Positions 11,101 to 24,007 of a stretch of 64,000 nt of DNA are shown here, piece after piece. A model generated the notes under the pieces. It did not search any database. It worked only from the letters and a program-made list of their open reading frames with translations, and was not told the origin of the DNA. This DNA is from Euonymus europaeus. Lineage: Eukaryota > Streptophyta > Magnoliopsida > Celastrales > Celastraceae. The number at the start of each line of letters is the position of its first letter. Within the stretch, counting starts at the first letter, position 1. Made by a program: the position numbers and the translations under genes. Where the stretch lies: assembly GCA_963580455.1 (NCBI GenBank), contig OY756970.1, forward strand, positions 7,192,001 to 7,256,000, in the 5' to 3' direction.

Positions 11101-13525
11101 TATAGGCTTCCTAGATTATTTCGATGCCAAAACCCCAACTTTCTATGACAAATGGACAAAACCATTTAAAGCTCCTCCATAGAGTGAGTTGAGCAACTTC
11201 AGACTGTCAAAGTTGCTCGGTGTACACTTTTTATTGTTCTTCTATGTCAAATTTCATGAGTATGGGCTTCCTAGATTATTTCGATGCCAAAACCCCAACT
11301 TTCTACGACAAATGGACAAAACCGTTTAAAGCTCCTCCATAGAGTGAGTTGAGCAACTTCGGACTATCAAAGTTGCTCGGTGTACACTTTTTATTGTTCT
11401 TCTACGTCAAATTTTACGAGTACAAGATTCCTAGATTATTTCGATGCGAAAACCCCAACTTTCTATGACAAATGGACAAAACCATTTAAAGCTCCTCCAT
11501 AGAGTGAGTTGAGCAACTTCGGACTATCAAAGTTGCCCCGTGTACACTTTTTATTGTTCTTCTTTGTCAAATTTTACGACTATAAACTTCCTAGATTATT
11601 TCGATGCCAAAACCTCAACTTTCTATGACAAATGGACGAAACCGTTTAAAGCTCCTCCATAGAGTGAGTTGAGCAACTTCAGACTGTCAAAGTTACTCGG
11701 TGTACACTTTTTATTGTTCTTCTATGTCAAATTTCATGAGTATAAGCTTCCTAGATTATTTCGATGCCAAAACCTCAACTTTCTATGACAAATGGACGAA
11801 ACCGTTTAAAGCTCCTCCATAGAGTGAGTTGAGCAACTTCAGACTGTCAAAGTTGCTCGGTGTACACTTTTTATTGTTCTTCTATGTCAAATTTCATGAG
11901 TATAGGCTTCCTAGATTATTTCGATGCCAAAACCCCAACTTTCTATGACAAATGGACAAAACCATTTAAAGCTCCTCCATAGAGTGAGTTGAGCAACTTC
12001 AGACTGTCAAAGTTGCTCGGTGTACACTTTTTATTGTTCTTCTATGTCAAATTTCATGAGTATGGGCTTCCTAGATTATTTCGATGCCAAAACCCCAACT
12101 TTCTATGACAAATGGACAAAACCGTTTAAAGCTCCTCCATAGAGTGAGTTGAGCAACTTCGGACTATCAAAGTTGCTCGGTTACACTTTTTATTGTTCTT
12201 CTACGTCAAATTTTACGAGTACAAGCTTCCTAGATTATTTCGATGCGAAAACCCCAACTTTCTATGACAAATGGACAAAACCATTTAAAGCTCCTCCATA
12301 GAGTGAGTTGAGCAACTTCGGACTATCAAAGTTGCCCCGTGTACACTTTTTATTGTTCTTCTTTGTCAAATTTTACGACTATAAGCTTCCTAGATTATTT
12401 CGATGACAAAACCCCAACTTTCTCTGACAAATTTACAAAACCGTTTAAAGCTCCTCCATAGAGTGAGTTGAGCAACTTCGGACTATCAAAGTTGCTCGGT
12501 GTGCACTCTTTATTGTTTTTCTATGTCAAATTTTATGAGTATAAGCTTCCTAGATTATTTCGATGCGAAAAGACCAACCTTATAAGACAAATGGACAAAA
12601 CCGTTTAAAGCTCCTCCATAGAGTGAGTTGAGCAACTTCGGACTATCGAAGTTGCTCGGTGTACACTCTTTATTGTTCTTCTATGTCAAATTTTATGAGT
12701 ATAAGCTTCCTAGATTATTTCGATGCGAAAAGACCAACCTTATAAGACAAATGGACAAAACCGTTTAAAGCTCCTCCATAGAGTGAGTTGAGCAACTTCG
12801 GACTATCAAAGTTGCTCGGTGTACACTTTTTATTGTTCTTCTATGTCAAATTTCATGAGTATAGGCTTCCTAGATTATTTCGATGCCAAAACCCCAACTT
12901 TCTATGACAAATGGACAAAACCGTTTAAAGCTCCTCCATAGAGTGAGTTGAGCAACTCCGGACTATCAAAGTTGCTCGGTGTACACTTTTTATTGTTCTT
13001 CTATGTCAAATTTCATGAGTATAGGCTTCCTAGATTATTTCGATGCCAAAACCCCAACTTTCTATGACAAATGGACAAAACCATTTAAAGCTCCTCCATA
13101 GAGTGAGTTGAGCAACTTCAGACTGTCAAAGTTGCTCGGTGTACACTTTTTATTGTTCTTCTATGTCAAATTTCATGAGTATGGGCTTCCTAGATTATTT
13201 CGATGCCAAAACCCCAACTTTCTATGACAAATGGACAAAACCGTTTAAAGCTCCTCCATAGAGTGAGTTGAGCAACTTCGGACTATCAAAGTTGCTCGGT
13301 GTACACTTTTTATTGTTCTTCTACGTCAAATTTTACGAGTACAAGATTCCTAGATTATTTCGATGCGAAAACCCCAACTTTCTATGACAAATGGACAAAA
13401 CCATTTAAAGCTCCTCCATAGAGTGAGTTGAGCAACTTCGGACTATCAAAGTTGCCCCGTGTACACTTTTTATTGTTCTTCTTTGTCAAATTTTACGACT
13501 ATAAACTTCCTAGATTATTTCGATG
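8021..13525. repeat. 1920-bp 12-mer HOR, about 2.9 tandem copies
   Basis: Lines at 8341, 10261 and 12181 repeat with 1920-bp spacing. Starting at 8321 the monomer order is A, B, C, C', D, D', E, A-type with AAGATTCC, B-type with AAACTTCC ending ATGCCAAAACCTC, an E/D hybrid, D' and E. Copies differ by scattered single changes: TTTAAG/TTTAAA at 11008, TTACTG/TTATTG near 9951 and a one-base deletion at 12181. Copy 3 departs near 13525, where the B-type unit carries ATGCGAAAACCCC as in the 2.2 kb block. No F/G dimer occurs in this block. Confidence 0.88.
12178..12186. other. 1-bp deletion in third 12-mer copy
   Basis: The usual CTCGGTGTACAC reads CTCGGTTACAC here, removing one G. This shifts the line register of all following repeats and breaks the GTGTACAC palindrome. 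It is a private change of one HOR copy; a real mutation or a consensus error is possible. Confidence 0.7.
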
Positions 13526-14400
13526 CGAAAACCCCAACTTTCTATGACAAATGGACAAAACCATTTAAAGCTTCTCCATAGAGTGAGTTGAGCAACTTCG
13601 GACTATCAAAGTTGCCCCGTGTACACTTTTTATTGTTCTTCTTTGTCAAATTTTACGACTATAAGCTTCCTAGATTATTTCGATGACAAAACCGCAACTT
13701 TCTCTGACAAATTTACAAAACCGTTTAAAGCTCCTCCATAGAGTGAGTTGAGCAACTTCGGACTATCAAAGTTGCTCGGTGTGCACTCTTTATTGTTTTT
13801 CTATGTCAAATTTTATGAGTATAAGCTTCCTAGATTATTTCGATGCGAAAAGACCAACCTTATAAGACAAATGGACAAAACCGTTTAAAGCTCCTCCATA
13901 GAGTGAGTTGAGCAACTTCGGACTATCAAAGTTGCTCGGTGTACACTTTTTATTGTTCTTCTATGTCAAATTTCATGAGTATAGGCTTCCTAGATTATTT
14001 CGATGCCAAAACCCCAACTTTCTATGACAAATGGACAAAACCGTTTAAAGCTCCTACATAGAGTGAGTTGAGCAAATTCGGACTATCAAAGTTGCTCGGT
14101 GTACAATTTTTATTGTTCTTCTATGTCAAATTTCGTGAGTATAGGCTTCCTAGATTATTTCGATGCCAAAACCCCAACTTTCTATGACAAATGGACAAAA
14201 CCGTTTAAAGCTCCGCCATAGAGTGAGTTGAGTAACTTCGGACTATCAAAATTGCTCGGTGTACACTTTTTATTGTTCTTCTATGTCAAATTGTACGAGT
14301 ATAAGCTTCCTAGATTATTTCGATGCCAAAACCTCAACTTTCTATGACAAATGGACGAAACCGTTTAAAGCTCCTCCATAGAGTGTGTTGAGCAACTTCG
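13526..14400. repeat. Transition segment, B-C-D-D3-F monomers
   Basis: After the 12-mers the order is B (with CCGCAAC), C, D, D (with TACATAG), a D3 monomer with GTAACTTCGG, AAAATTGCTC and TGTACGAG, then F. It links the F/G-free block to the next F/G dimer near 14512. D3 is the constant partner just upstream of F in the later HORs. Confidence 0.75.
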
Positions 14401-14883
14401 GACTATCAAAGTTGCTCGGTGTACAGTCTTTATTGTTCTTCTATGTCAAATTTTACGAGTATAAGCTTCCTAGATTATTTCGATTGCAAAACCCCAACTT
14501 TCTTATGACAAATGGACAAAACCATAAAAGGCTACTTCATAGTGAGAGTTGAGCAATTCCGGACCATCAAAGTTGCTCGGTGTACACTTTCTATTGTTCT
14601 TCTAAGTCAAATTTTACGAGTATATGTTTCCTAGATTATTTCGATGCCAAAACCCCAACTTTCTATGACAAATGGACAAAACCATTTAAAGCTCCTCCAT
14701 AGAGTGAGTTGAGCGACTTCAGACTGTCAAAGTTGCTCGGTGTACACTTTTTATTGTTCTTCTATGTCAAATTTCATGAGTATGGGCTTACTAGATTATT
14801 TCGATGCCAAAACCCCAACTTTCTATGACAAATGGACAAAACCGTTTAAAGCTCCTCCAGAGAGTGAGTTGAGCAACTTCGGA

Positions 14884-15042
14884 CTATCAAAGTTGCTCGG
14901 TGTACACTTTTTTGTTTCTTCTATGTCAAATTTTACGAGTATAAGCTTCCTAGAGTATTTCGATGCCAAAACCCCAACTTTCTATGACAAATGGACAAAA
15001 CCGTTTAAAGCTCCTCCATAGAGTGAGTTGAGCAACTTCGGA
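14884..15042 (+). repeat. Monomer class H (representative), 159 bp
   Basis: The run ACACTTTTTATTGTTC becomes ACACTTTTTTGTTTC, one base shorter, giving a 159-bp unit. Later H monomers usually carry GAGTATTTCG and CTTTCCGATGAC (one base gained) and GTTTATAGCTCC, or the ATGCGAAAACCCC tail with TATGGCAAATGG. H usually follows an E monomer whose 3' end reads CCAGAGAG or CTCTAGAGAG. Confidence 0.8.
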
Positions 15043-16004
15043 CTATCAAAGTTGCTCGGTGTACACTTTTTATTGTTCCTCTATGTCAAATTTTACGAGT
15101 ATAAGCTTCCTAGATTATTTCGATGCGAAAACCCCAACTTTCTATGACAAATGGACAAGACCATTTAAAGCTCCTCCATAGAGTGAGTTGAGCAACTTCG
15201 GACTATCAAAGTTGCCCCGTGTCAACTTTTTATTGTTCTTCTTTGTCAAATTTTACGACTATAAGCTTCCTAGATTATTTCGATGACAAAACCCCAACTT
15301 TCTCTGACAAATGGACAAAACCGTTTAAAGCTCCTCCATAGAGTGAGTTGAGCAACTTCGGACTATCAAAGTTGCTCGGTGTACACTCTTTATTGTTCTT
15401 CTATGTCAAATTTTATGAGTATAAGCTTCCTAGATTATTTCGATGCGAAAAGACCAACCTTATAAGACAAATCGACAAAACCGTTTAAAGCTCCTCCATA
15501 GAGTGAGTTGAGCAACTTCGGACTATCTAAGTTGCTCGGTGTACACTTTTTATTGTTCTTCTATGTCAAATTTCATGAGTATAGGCTTCCTAGATTATTT
15601 CGATGCCAAAACCCCAACTTTCTATGACAAATGGACAAAACCGTTTAAAGCTCCTCCATAGAGTGAGTTGAGCAAATTCGGACTATCAAAGTTGCTCGGT
15701 GTACAATTTTTATTGTTCTTCTATGTCAAATTTTACGAGTATAAGCTTCCTAAAGTATTTCGATGCCAAAACCCCAACTATCCGATGACAAATGGACAAA
15801 ACCGTTTATAGCTCATCCATAGAGTGAGTTGAGCAACTTCGGACTATCAAAGTTGCTCGGTGTACACATTTTATTGTTCTTCTATGTCAAATTTTATGAG
15901 TATAAGCTTCCTAGATTATTTCAATGCCAAAACCCCAACTTTCCTTTGACAAATGGACAAAACCGTTTATTGCTCCTCCATAGAGTGAGTTGAGCAACTT
16001 CGGA

Positions 16005-16164
16005 CTATCAAAGTTGCTCGGTGTACACTCTTTATTATTCTTCTATGTCAAATTTTACAAGTATAAGCTGGCTAGATTATTTCGACGCGAAAACACCAAC
16101 ATTATAAGACAAATGGACAAAAACGTTAAAAGATTCTCCATAGAGATAGTTGAGGGACTTCGAA
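16005..16164 (+). repeat. Divergent monomer class K, copy 1
   Basis: This is the most diverged class in the window. It has TTATTATTC, TTTACAAGTATAAGCTGGC, TTCGACGCGAAAACACC, AACATTATAAG, AAAACGTTAAAAGATTC and GAGATAGTTGAGGGACTTCG. It is flanked by J upstream. The following monomer starts CATCAAAGTTCCTCGG and leads into ACAGTC, so here K abuts an F-like unit. Confidence 0.85.
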
Positions 16165-19100
16165 TCATCAAAGTTCCTCGGTGTACAGTCTTTATTGTTC
16201 TTCTGTGTCAACTTTTACGAGTATAAGCTTCCTAGATTATTTCGATGCCAAAACCCCAACTTTCTTATGACAAATGGACAAAACCATAAAACGCTACTTC
16301 ATAGTGAGAGTTGAGCAATTCCGGACCATCAAAGTTGCTCGGTGTACACTTTCTATTGTTCTTCTAAGTCAAATTTTACGAGTATATGTTTCCTAGATTA
16401 TTTCGATGCCAAATCCCCAACTTTCTATGACAAATGGACAAAACCGTTTAAAGCTCCTCCAGAGAGTGAGTTGAGCAACTTCGGACTATCGAAGTTGCTT
16501 GGTGTACACTTTTTTGTTTCTTCTATGTCAAATTTTACGAGTATAAGCTTCCTAGAGTATTTCGATGCCAAAACCCCAACTTTCTATGATAAATGGACAA
16601 AACCGTTTAAAGCTCCTCCATAGAGTGAGTTGAGCAACTTCGGACTATCAAAGTTGCTCGGTGTACACTTTTTATTGTTCTTCTATGTCAAATTTCATGA
16701 GTATAGGCTTCCTAGATTATTTCGATGCCAAAACCCCAACTTTCCATGACAAATGGACAAAACCGTTTAAAGCTCCTCCATAGAGTGAGTTGAGCAACTT
16801 CGGACTATCAAAGTTGCTCGGTGTACACTCTTTATTGTTCTTCTATGTCAAATTTTATGAGTATAAGCTTCCTAGATTATTTCGATGCGAAAAGACCAAC
16901 CTTATAAGACAAATGGACAAAACCGTTTAAAGCTCCTCCATAGAGTGAGTTGAGCAACTTCGGACTATCAAAGTTGCTCGGTGTACACTTTTTATTGTTC
17001 TTCTATGTCAAATTTCATGAGTATAGGCTTCCTAGATTATTTCGATGCCAAAACCCCAACTTTCTATGACAAATGGACAAAACCGTTTAAAGCTCCTCCA
17101 TAGAGTGAGTTGAGCAACTTCGGACTATCAAAGTTGCTCGGTGTACACTTTTTATTGTTCTTCTATGTCAAATTTCATGAGTATAGGCTTCCTAGATTAT
17201 TTCGATGCCAAAACCCCAACTTTCTATGACAAATGGACAAAACCGTTTAAAGCTCCTCCATAGAGTGAGTTGAGTAACTTCGGACTATCAAAATTGCTCG
17301 GTGTACACTTTTTATTGTTCTTCTATGTCAAATTGTACGAGTATAAGCTTCCTAGATTATTTCGATGCCAAAACCTCAACTTTCTATGACAAATGGACGA
17401 AACCGTTTAAAGCTCCTCCATAGAGTGTGTTGAGCAACTTCGGACTATCAAAGTTGCTCGGTGTACAGTCTTTATTGTTCTTCTATGTCAACTTTTACGA
17501 GTATAAGCTTCCTAGATTATTTCGATTGCAAAACCCCAACTTTCTTATGACAAATGGACAAAACCATAAAAGGCTACTTCATAGTGAGAGTTGAGCAATT
17601 CCGGACCATCAAAGTTGCTCGGTGTACACTTTCTATTGTTCTTCAAAGTCAAATTTTACGAGTATATGTTTCCAAAATTATTTCGATGCCAAAACCCCAA
17701 CTTTCTATGACAAATGGACAAAACCATTTAAAGCTCTTCCATAGAGTGAGTTGAGCAACTTCAGACTGTCAAAGTTGCTCGGTGTACACTTTTTATTCTT
17801 CTTCTATGTCAAATTTCATGAGTATGGGCTTCCTAGATTATTTCGATGCCAAAACCCCAACTTTCTATGACAAATGGACAAAACCGTTTAAAGCTCCTCT
17901 AAAGAGTGAGTTGAGCAACTTCGGACTATCAAAGTTGCTCGGTGTACAATTTTTTGTTTCATCTATATCAAATTTTACGAGTATAAGCTTCCTAGAGTAT
18001 TTCGATGCCAAAACCCCAACTTTCCGATGACAAATCGACAAAACCGTTTATAGCTCCTCCATAGAGTGAGTTGAGCAACTTCGGACTATCAAAGTTGCTC
18101 GGTGTACACATTTTATTGTTCCTCTATGTCAAATTTTATGAGTATAAGCTTCCTAGATTATTTCAATGCCAAAACCCCAACTTTCCTTTGACAAATGGAC
18201 AAAACCGTTTATAGCTCCTCTATAGAGTGAGTTGAGCAACTTCAGACTGTCAAAGTTGCTCGGTGTACACTTTTTATTGTTCTTCTATGTCAAATTTCAT
18301 GAGTATGGGCTTCCTAGATTATTTCGATGCCAAAACCCCAACTTTCTATGACAAATGGACAAAACCGTTTAAAGCTCCTCCATAGAGTGAGTTGAGCAAC
18401 TTCGGACTATCAAAGTTGCTCGGTGTACACTTTTTATTGTTCTTCTACGTCAAATTTTACGAGTATAAGCTTCCTAGATTATTTCGATGCGAAAACCCCA
18501 ACTTTCTATGACAAATGGACAAAACCATTTAAAGCTCCTCCATAGAGTGAGTTGAGCAACTTCGGACTATCAAAGTTGCCCCGTGTACACTTTTTATTGT
18601 TCTTCTTTGTCAAATTTTACGACTATAAGCTTCCTAGATTATTTCGATGACAAAACCCCAACTTTCTCTGACAAATGGACAAAACCGTTTAAAGCTCCTC
18701 CATAGAGTGAGTTGAGCAACTTCGGACTATCAAAGTTGTTCGGTGTACACTCTTTATTGTTCTTCTATGTCAAATTTTATGAGTATAAGCTTCCTAGATT
18801 ATTTCGATGCGAAAAGACCAACCTTATAAGACAAATGGACAAAACCGTTTAAAGCTCCTCCATAGAGTGAGTTGAGCAACTTCGGACTATCAAAGTTGCT
18901 CGGTGTACACTTTTTATTGTTCTTCTATGTCAAATTTCATGAGTATAGGCTTCCTAGATTATTTCGATGCCAAAACCCCAACTTTCTATGACAAATGGAC
19001 AAAACCGTTTAAAGCTCCTCCATAGAGTGAGTTGAGCAACTTCGGACTATCGAAGTTGCTCGGTGTACACGTTTTATTGTTCTTCTATGTCAAATTTCAT

Positions 19101-19319
19101 GAGTATAGGCTTCCTAGATTATTTCGATGCCAAAACCCCAACTTTCTATGACAAATGGACAAAACCGTTTAAAGCTCCTCCATAGAGTGAGTTGAGTAAC
19201 TTCGGACTATCAAAATTGCTCGGTGTACACCTTTTATTGTTCTTCTATGTCAAATTGTACGAGTATAAGCTTCATAGATTATTTCGATGCCAAAACCTCA
19301 CCTTTCTATGACAAATGGA

Positions 19320-19330
19320 CGAAAAAAGCT
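19320..19330. other. 6-bp deletion in a D3 monomer
   Basis: The usual GACGAAACCGTTTAAAGCTC reads GACGAAAAAAGCTC. A deletion between A-runs (AAA...AAA) fits simple slippage or microhomology loss. It is seen in this monomer only. Confidence 0.8.
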
Positions 19331-20162
19331 CCTCCATAGAGTGTGTTGAGCAACTTCGGACTATCAAAGTTGCTCGGTGTACAGTCTTTATTGTTCTTCT
19401 ATGTCAAATTTTACGAGTATAAGCTTCCTAGATTATTTCGATTGCAAAACCCCAACTTTCTTATGACAAATGGACAAAACCATAAAAGGCTACTTCATAG
19501 TGAGAGTTGAGCAATTCCGGACCATCAAAGTTGCTTGGTGTACACTTTCTATTGTTCTTCTAAGTCAAATTATACGAGTATATGTTTCCTAGATTATTTC
19601 GATTCCAAAACCCCAACTTTCTATGACAAATGGACAAAACCATTTAAAGCTCCTGCATAGAGTGAGTTGAGCAACTTCAGACTGTCAAAGTTGCTCGGTG
19701 TACACTTTTTATTGTTCTTCTATGTCAAATTTCATGAGTATGGGCTTCCTAGATTATTTCGATGCCAAAACCCCAACTTTCTATTACAAATGGACAAAAC
19801 CGTTTAAAGCTCCTCTAGAGAGTGAGTTGAGCAACTTCGGACTATCAAAGTTGCTCGGTGTACACTTTTTTGTTTCTTCTATGTCAAATTTTACGAGTAT
19901 AAGCTTCCTAGAGTATTTCGATGCCAAAACCCCAACTTTCCGATGACAAATGGACAAAACCGTTTATAGCTCATCCATAGAGTGAGTTGAGCAACTTCGG
20001 ACTATCAAAGTTGCTCGGTGTACACATTTTATTGTTCTTCTATGTCAAATTTTATGAGTATAAGCTTCCTAGATTATTTCAATGCCAAAACCCCAACTTT
20101 CCTTTGAAAAATGGACAAAACCGTTTATTGCTCCTCCATAGAGTGAGTTGAGCAACTTCGGA

Positions 20163-20322
20163 CTATCAAAGTTGCTCGGTGTACACTCTTTATTATTCTT
20201 CTATGTCAAATTTTACAAGTATAAGCTGGCTAGATTATTTCGACGCGAAAACACCAACATTATAAGACAAATGGAGAAAAACGTTAAAAGATTCTCCATA
20301 TAGATAGTTGAGGGACTTCGAA
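20163..20322 (+). repeat. Divergent monomer class K, copy 2
   Basis: It carries the same marker set as copy 1, with private changes GGAGAAAAACG and CATATAGATAG. The next monomer has GTACTGTTTTTATTG. It lies 4158 bp after copy 1. Confidence 0.85.
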
Positions 20323-22833
20323 TCATCAAAGTTCCTCGGTGTACTGTTTTTATTGTTCTTCTATGTCAAATTTTACGAGTATAAGCTTCCTAGATTATTT
20401 CGATGCCAAAACCCCAACTTTCCTTTGACAAATGGACAAAACCGTTTAAAGCTGCTCCATAGAGTGAGTTGAGCAACTTCGGACTGTCAAAGTTGCTCGG
20501 TGTACACTTTTTATTGTTCTTCTATGTCAAATTTCATGAGTATGGGCTTCCTAGATTATTTCGATGCCAAAACCCCAACTTTCTATGACAAATGGACAAA
20601 ACCGTTTAAAGCTCCTCCATAGAGTGAGTTGAGCAACTTCGGACTATCAAAGTTGCTCGGTGTACACTTTTTATTGTTCTTCTACGTCAAATTTTACGAG
20701 TATAAGCTTCCTAGATTATTTCGATGCGAAAACCCCAACTTTCTATGACAAATGGACAAAACCATTTAAAGCTCCTCCATAGAGTGAGTTGAGCAAATTC
20801 GGACTATCAAAGTTGCCCCGTGTACACTTTTTATTGTTCTTCTTTGTCAAATTTTACGACTATAAGCTTCCTAGATTATTTCGATGACAAAACCCCAACT
20901 TTCTCTGACAAATGGACAAAACCGTTTAAAGCTCCTCCATAGAGTGAGTTGAGCAACTTCGGACTATCAAAGTTGCTCGGTGTACACTTTTTATTGTTCT
21001 TCTACGTCAAATTTGACGAGTATAAGCTTCCTAAATTATTTCGATGCGAAAACCCCAACTTTCTATGACAAATGGACAAAACCATTTAAAACTCCTCCAT
21101 AGAGTGAGTTGAGCAACTTCGGACTATCAAAGTTGCCCCGTGTACACTTTTTATTGTTCTTCTATGTCAAATTTCATGAGTATAGGCTTCCTAGATTATT
21201 TCGATGCCAAAACCCCAACTTTCTATGACAAATGGACAAAACCGTTTAAAGCTCCTCCATAGAGTGAGTTGAGTAACTTCGGATTGTCAAAATTGCTCGG
21301 TGTACACTTTTTATTGTTCTTCTATGTCAAATTGTACGAGTATAAGCTTCATAGATTATTTCGATGCCAAAACCTCAACTTTCTATGACAAATGGACGAA
21401 ACCGTTTAAAGCTCCTCCATAGTGTGTGTTGAGCAACTTCGGACTATCAAAGTTGCTCGGTGTACAGTCTTTATTGTTCTTCTATGTCAAATTTTACGAG
21501 TATAAGCTTCCTAGATTATTTCGATTGCAAAACCCCAACTTTCTTATGACAAATGGACAAAACCATAAAAGGCTATTTCATAGTGAGAGTTGAGCAATTC
21601 CGGACCATCAAAGTTGCTCGGTGTACACTTTCTATTGTTCTTCTAAGTCAAATTTTACGAGTATATGTTTCCGAGATTATTTCGATGCCAAAACCCCAAC
21701 TTTCTATGACAAATGGACAAAACCATTTAAATCTCCTCCATAGAGCGAGTTGAGCAACTTCAGACTGTCAAAGTTGCTCGGTGTACACTTTTTATTGTTC
21801 TTCTATGTCAAATTTCATGAGTATGGGCTTCCTAGATTATTTCGATGCCAAAACCCCAACTTTCTATGACAAATGGACAAAACCGTTTAAAGCTCCTCTA
21901 GAGAGTGAGTTGAGCAACTTCGGACTATCAAAGTTGCTCGGTGTACACTTTTTTGTTTCTTCTATATCAAATTTTACGAGTATAAGCTTCCTAGAGTATT
22001 TCGATGCCAAAACCCCAACTTTCCGATGACAAATCGACAAAACTGTTTATAGCTCCTCCATAGAGTGAGTTGAGCAACTTCGGACTATCAAAGTTGCTCG
22101 GTGTACACTCTTTATTGTTCTTCTATGTCAAATTTTATGAGTATAAGCTTCCTAGATTATTTCGATGCGAAAAGACCAACCTTATAAGACAAATGGACAA
22201 AACCGTTTAAAGCTCCTCCATAGAGTGAGTTGAGCAACTTCGGACTATCAAAGTTGCTCGGTGTACACTTTTTATTGTTCTTCTATGTCAAATTTCATGA
22301 GTATAGGCTTCCTAGATTATTTCGATGCCAAAACCCCAACTTTCTATGACAAATGGACAAAACCGTTTAAAGCTCCTCCATAGAGTGAGTTGAGCAACTT
22401 CGGACTATCAAAGTTGCTCGGTGTACACTTTTTATTGTTCTTCTATGTCAAATTTCATGAGTATAGGCTTCCTAGATTATTTCGATGCCAAAACCCCAAC
22501 TTTCTATGACAAATGGACAAAACCGTTTAAAGCTCCTCCATAGAGTGAGTTGAGTAACTTCGGACTATCAAAATTGCTCGGTGTACACTTTTTATTGTTC
22601 TTCTATGTCAAATTGTACGAGTATAAGCTTCCTAGATTATTTCGATGCCAAAACCTCAACTTTCTATAACAAATGGACGAAACCGTTTAAAGCTCCTCCA
22701 TAGAGTGTGTTGAGCAACTTCGGACTATCAAAGTTGCTCGGTGTACAGTCTTTATTGTTCTTCTATGTCAAATTTTACGAGTATAAGCTTCCTAGATTAT
22801 TTCGATTGCAAAACCCCAACTTTCTTATGACAA

Positions 22834-23503
22834 ATGGACAAAACCATAAAAGGCTACTTCATAGTGAGAGTTGAGCAATTCCGGACCATCAAAGTTGCTC
22901 GGTGTACACTTTCTATTGTTCTTCTAAGTCAAATTTTACGAGTATATGTTGCCGAGATTATTTCGATGCCAAAACCCCAACTTTCTATGACAAATGGACA
23001 AAACCATTTAAAGCTCCTCCATAGAGTGAGTTGAGCAACTTCAGAGTGTCAAAGTTGCTCGGTGTACACTTTTTATTGTTCTTCTATGTCAAATTTCATG
23101 AGTATGGGCTTCCTAGATTATTTCGATGCCAAATCCCCAACTTTCTATGACAAATGGACAAAACCGTTTAAAGCTCCTCTAGAGAGTGAGTTGAGCAACT
23201 TCGGACTATCAAAGTTGCTCGGTGTACAGTCTTTATTGTTCTTCTATGTCAAATTTTACGAGTATAAGCTTCCTAGATTATTTCGATTGCAAAACCCCAA
23301 CTTTCTTATGACAAATGGACAAAACCATAAAAGGCTACTTCATAGTGAGAGTTGAGCAATTCCGGACCATCAAAGTTGCTCGGTGTACACTTTCTATTGT
23401 TCTTCTAAGTCAAATTTTACGAGTATATGTTGCCGAGATTATTTCGATGCCAAATCCCCAACTTTCTATGACAAATGGACAAAACCGTTTAAAGCTCCTC
23501 TAG
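22834..23503. repeat. 481-bp tandem duplication of an F/G dimer
   Basis: The F-end/G sequence at 22834 recurs at 23315, 481 bp (three monomers) later. Both copies share the private marker GTTGCCGAG where other G monomers have GTTTCCTAG or GTTTCCGAG. The second copy also carries CCAAATCCCC. Between them an E monomer (from 23052) runs into a second F. A local duplication within one HOR unit is the simplest reading. Confidence 0.75.
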
Positions 23504-23686
23504 AGAGTGAGTTGAGCAACTTCGGACTATCAAAGTTGCTCGGTGTACACTTTTTTGTTTCTTCTATGTCAAATTTTACGAGTATAAGCTTCCTAGAGTA
23601 TTTCGATGCCAAAACCCCAACTTTCCGATGACAAATGGACAAAACCGTTTATAGCTCCTCCATAGAGTGAGTTGAGCAACTTCGGA

Positions 23687-23847
23687 CTATCAAAGTTGCT
23701 CGGTGTACACATTTTATTGTTCCTCTATGTCAAATTTTATGAGTATAAGCTTCCTAGATTATTTCAATGCCAAAACCCCAACTTTCCTTTGACAAATGGA
23801 CAAAACCGTTTATTGCTCCTCCATAGAGTGAGTTGAGCAACTTTGGA
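23687..23847 (+). repeat. Monomer class J (representative), 161 bp
   Basis: Markers are ACACATTTTATTG, TTCCTCTATG, TTTCAATGCC (loss of the usual TTTCGATG) and CTTTCCTTTGAC with one extra base. J follows H and precedes K or E. Related J monomers occur near 15840, 18080, 20000, 25610, 42910, 46430, 50280, 53810, 57640, 59880, 61800 and 63880. Confidence 0.8.
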
Positions 23848-24007
23848 CTATCAAAGTTGCTCGGTGTACACTCTTTATTATTCTTCTATGTCAAATTTTA
23901 CAAGTATAAGCTTGCTAGATTATTTCGACGCGAAAACACCAACATTATAAGACAAATGGACAAAAACGTTAAAAGATTCTCCATAGAGATAGTTGAGGGA
24001 CTTCGAA
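23848..24007 (+). repeat. Divergent monomer class K, copy 3
   Basis: It carries the K marker set but with AAGCTTGC rather than AAGCTGGC. The downstream junction reads CGAATCACCAAAG. J lies immediately upstream (23687-23847). Confidence 0.85.

Noticed and set aside
16005..16164. K monomer as an inserted unrelated element
   Set aside because: It aligns with the satellite along its full 160 bp in register, so it is a diverged monomer rather than an insertion.
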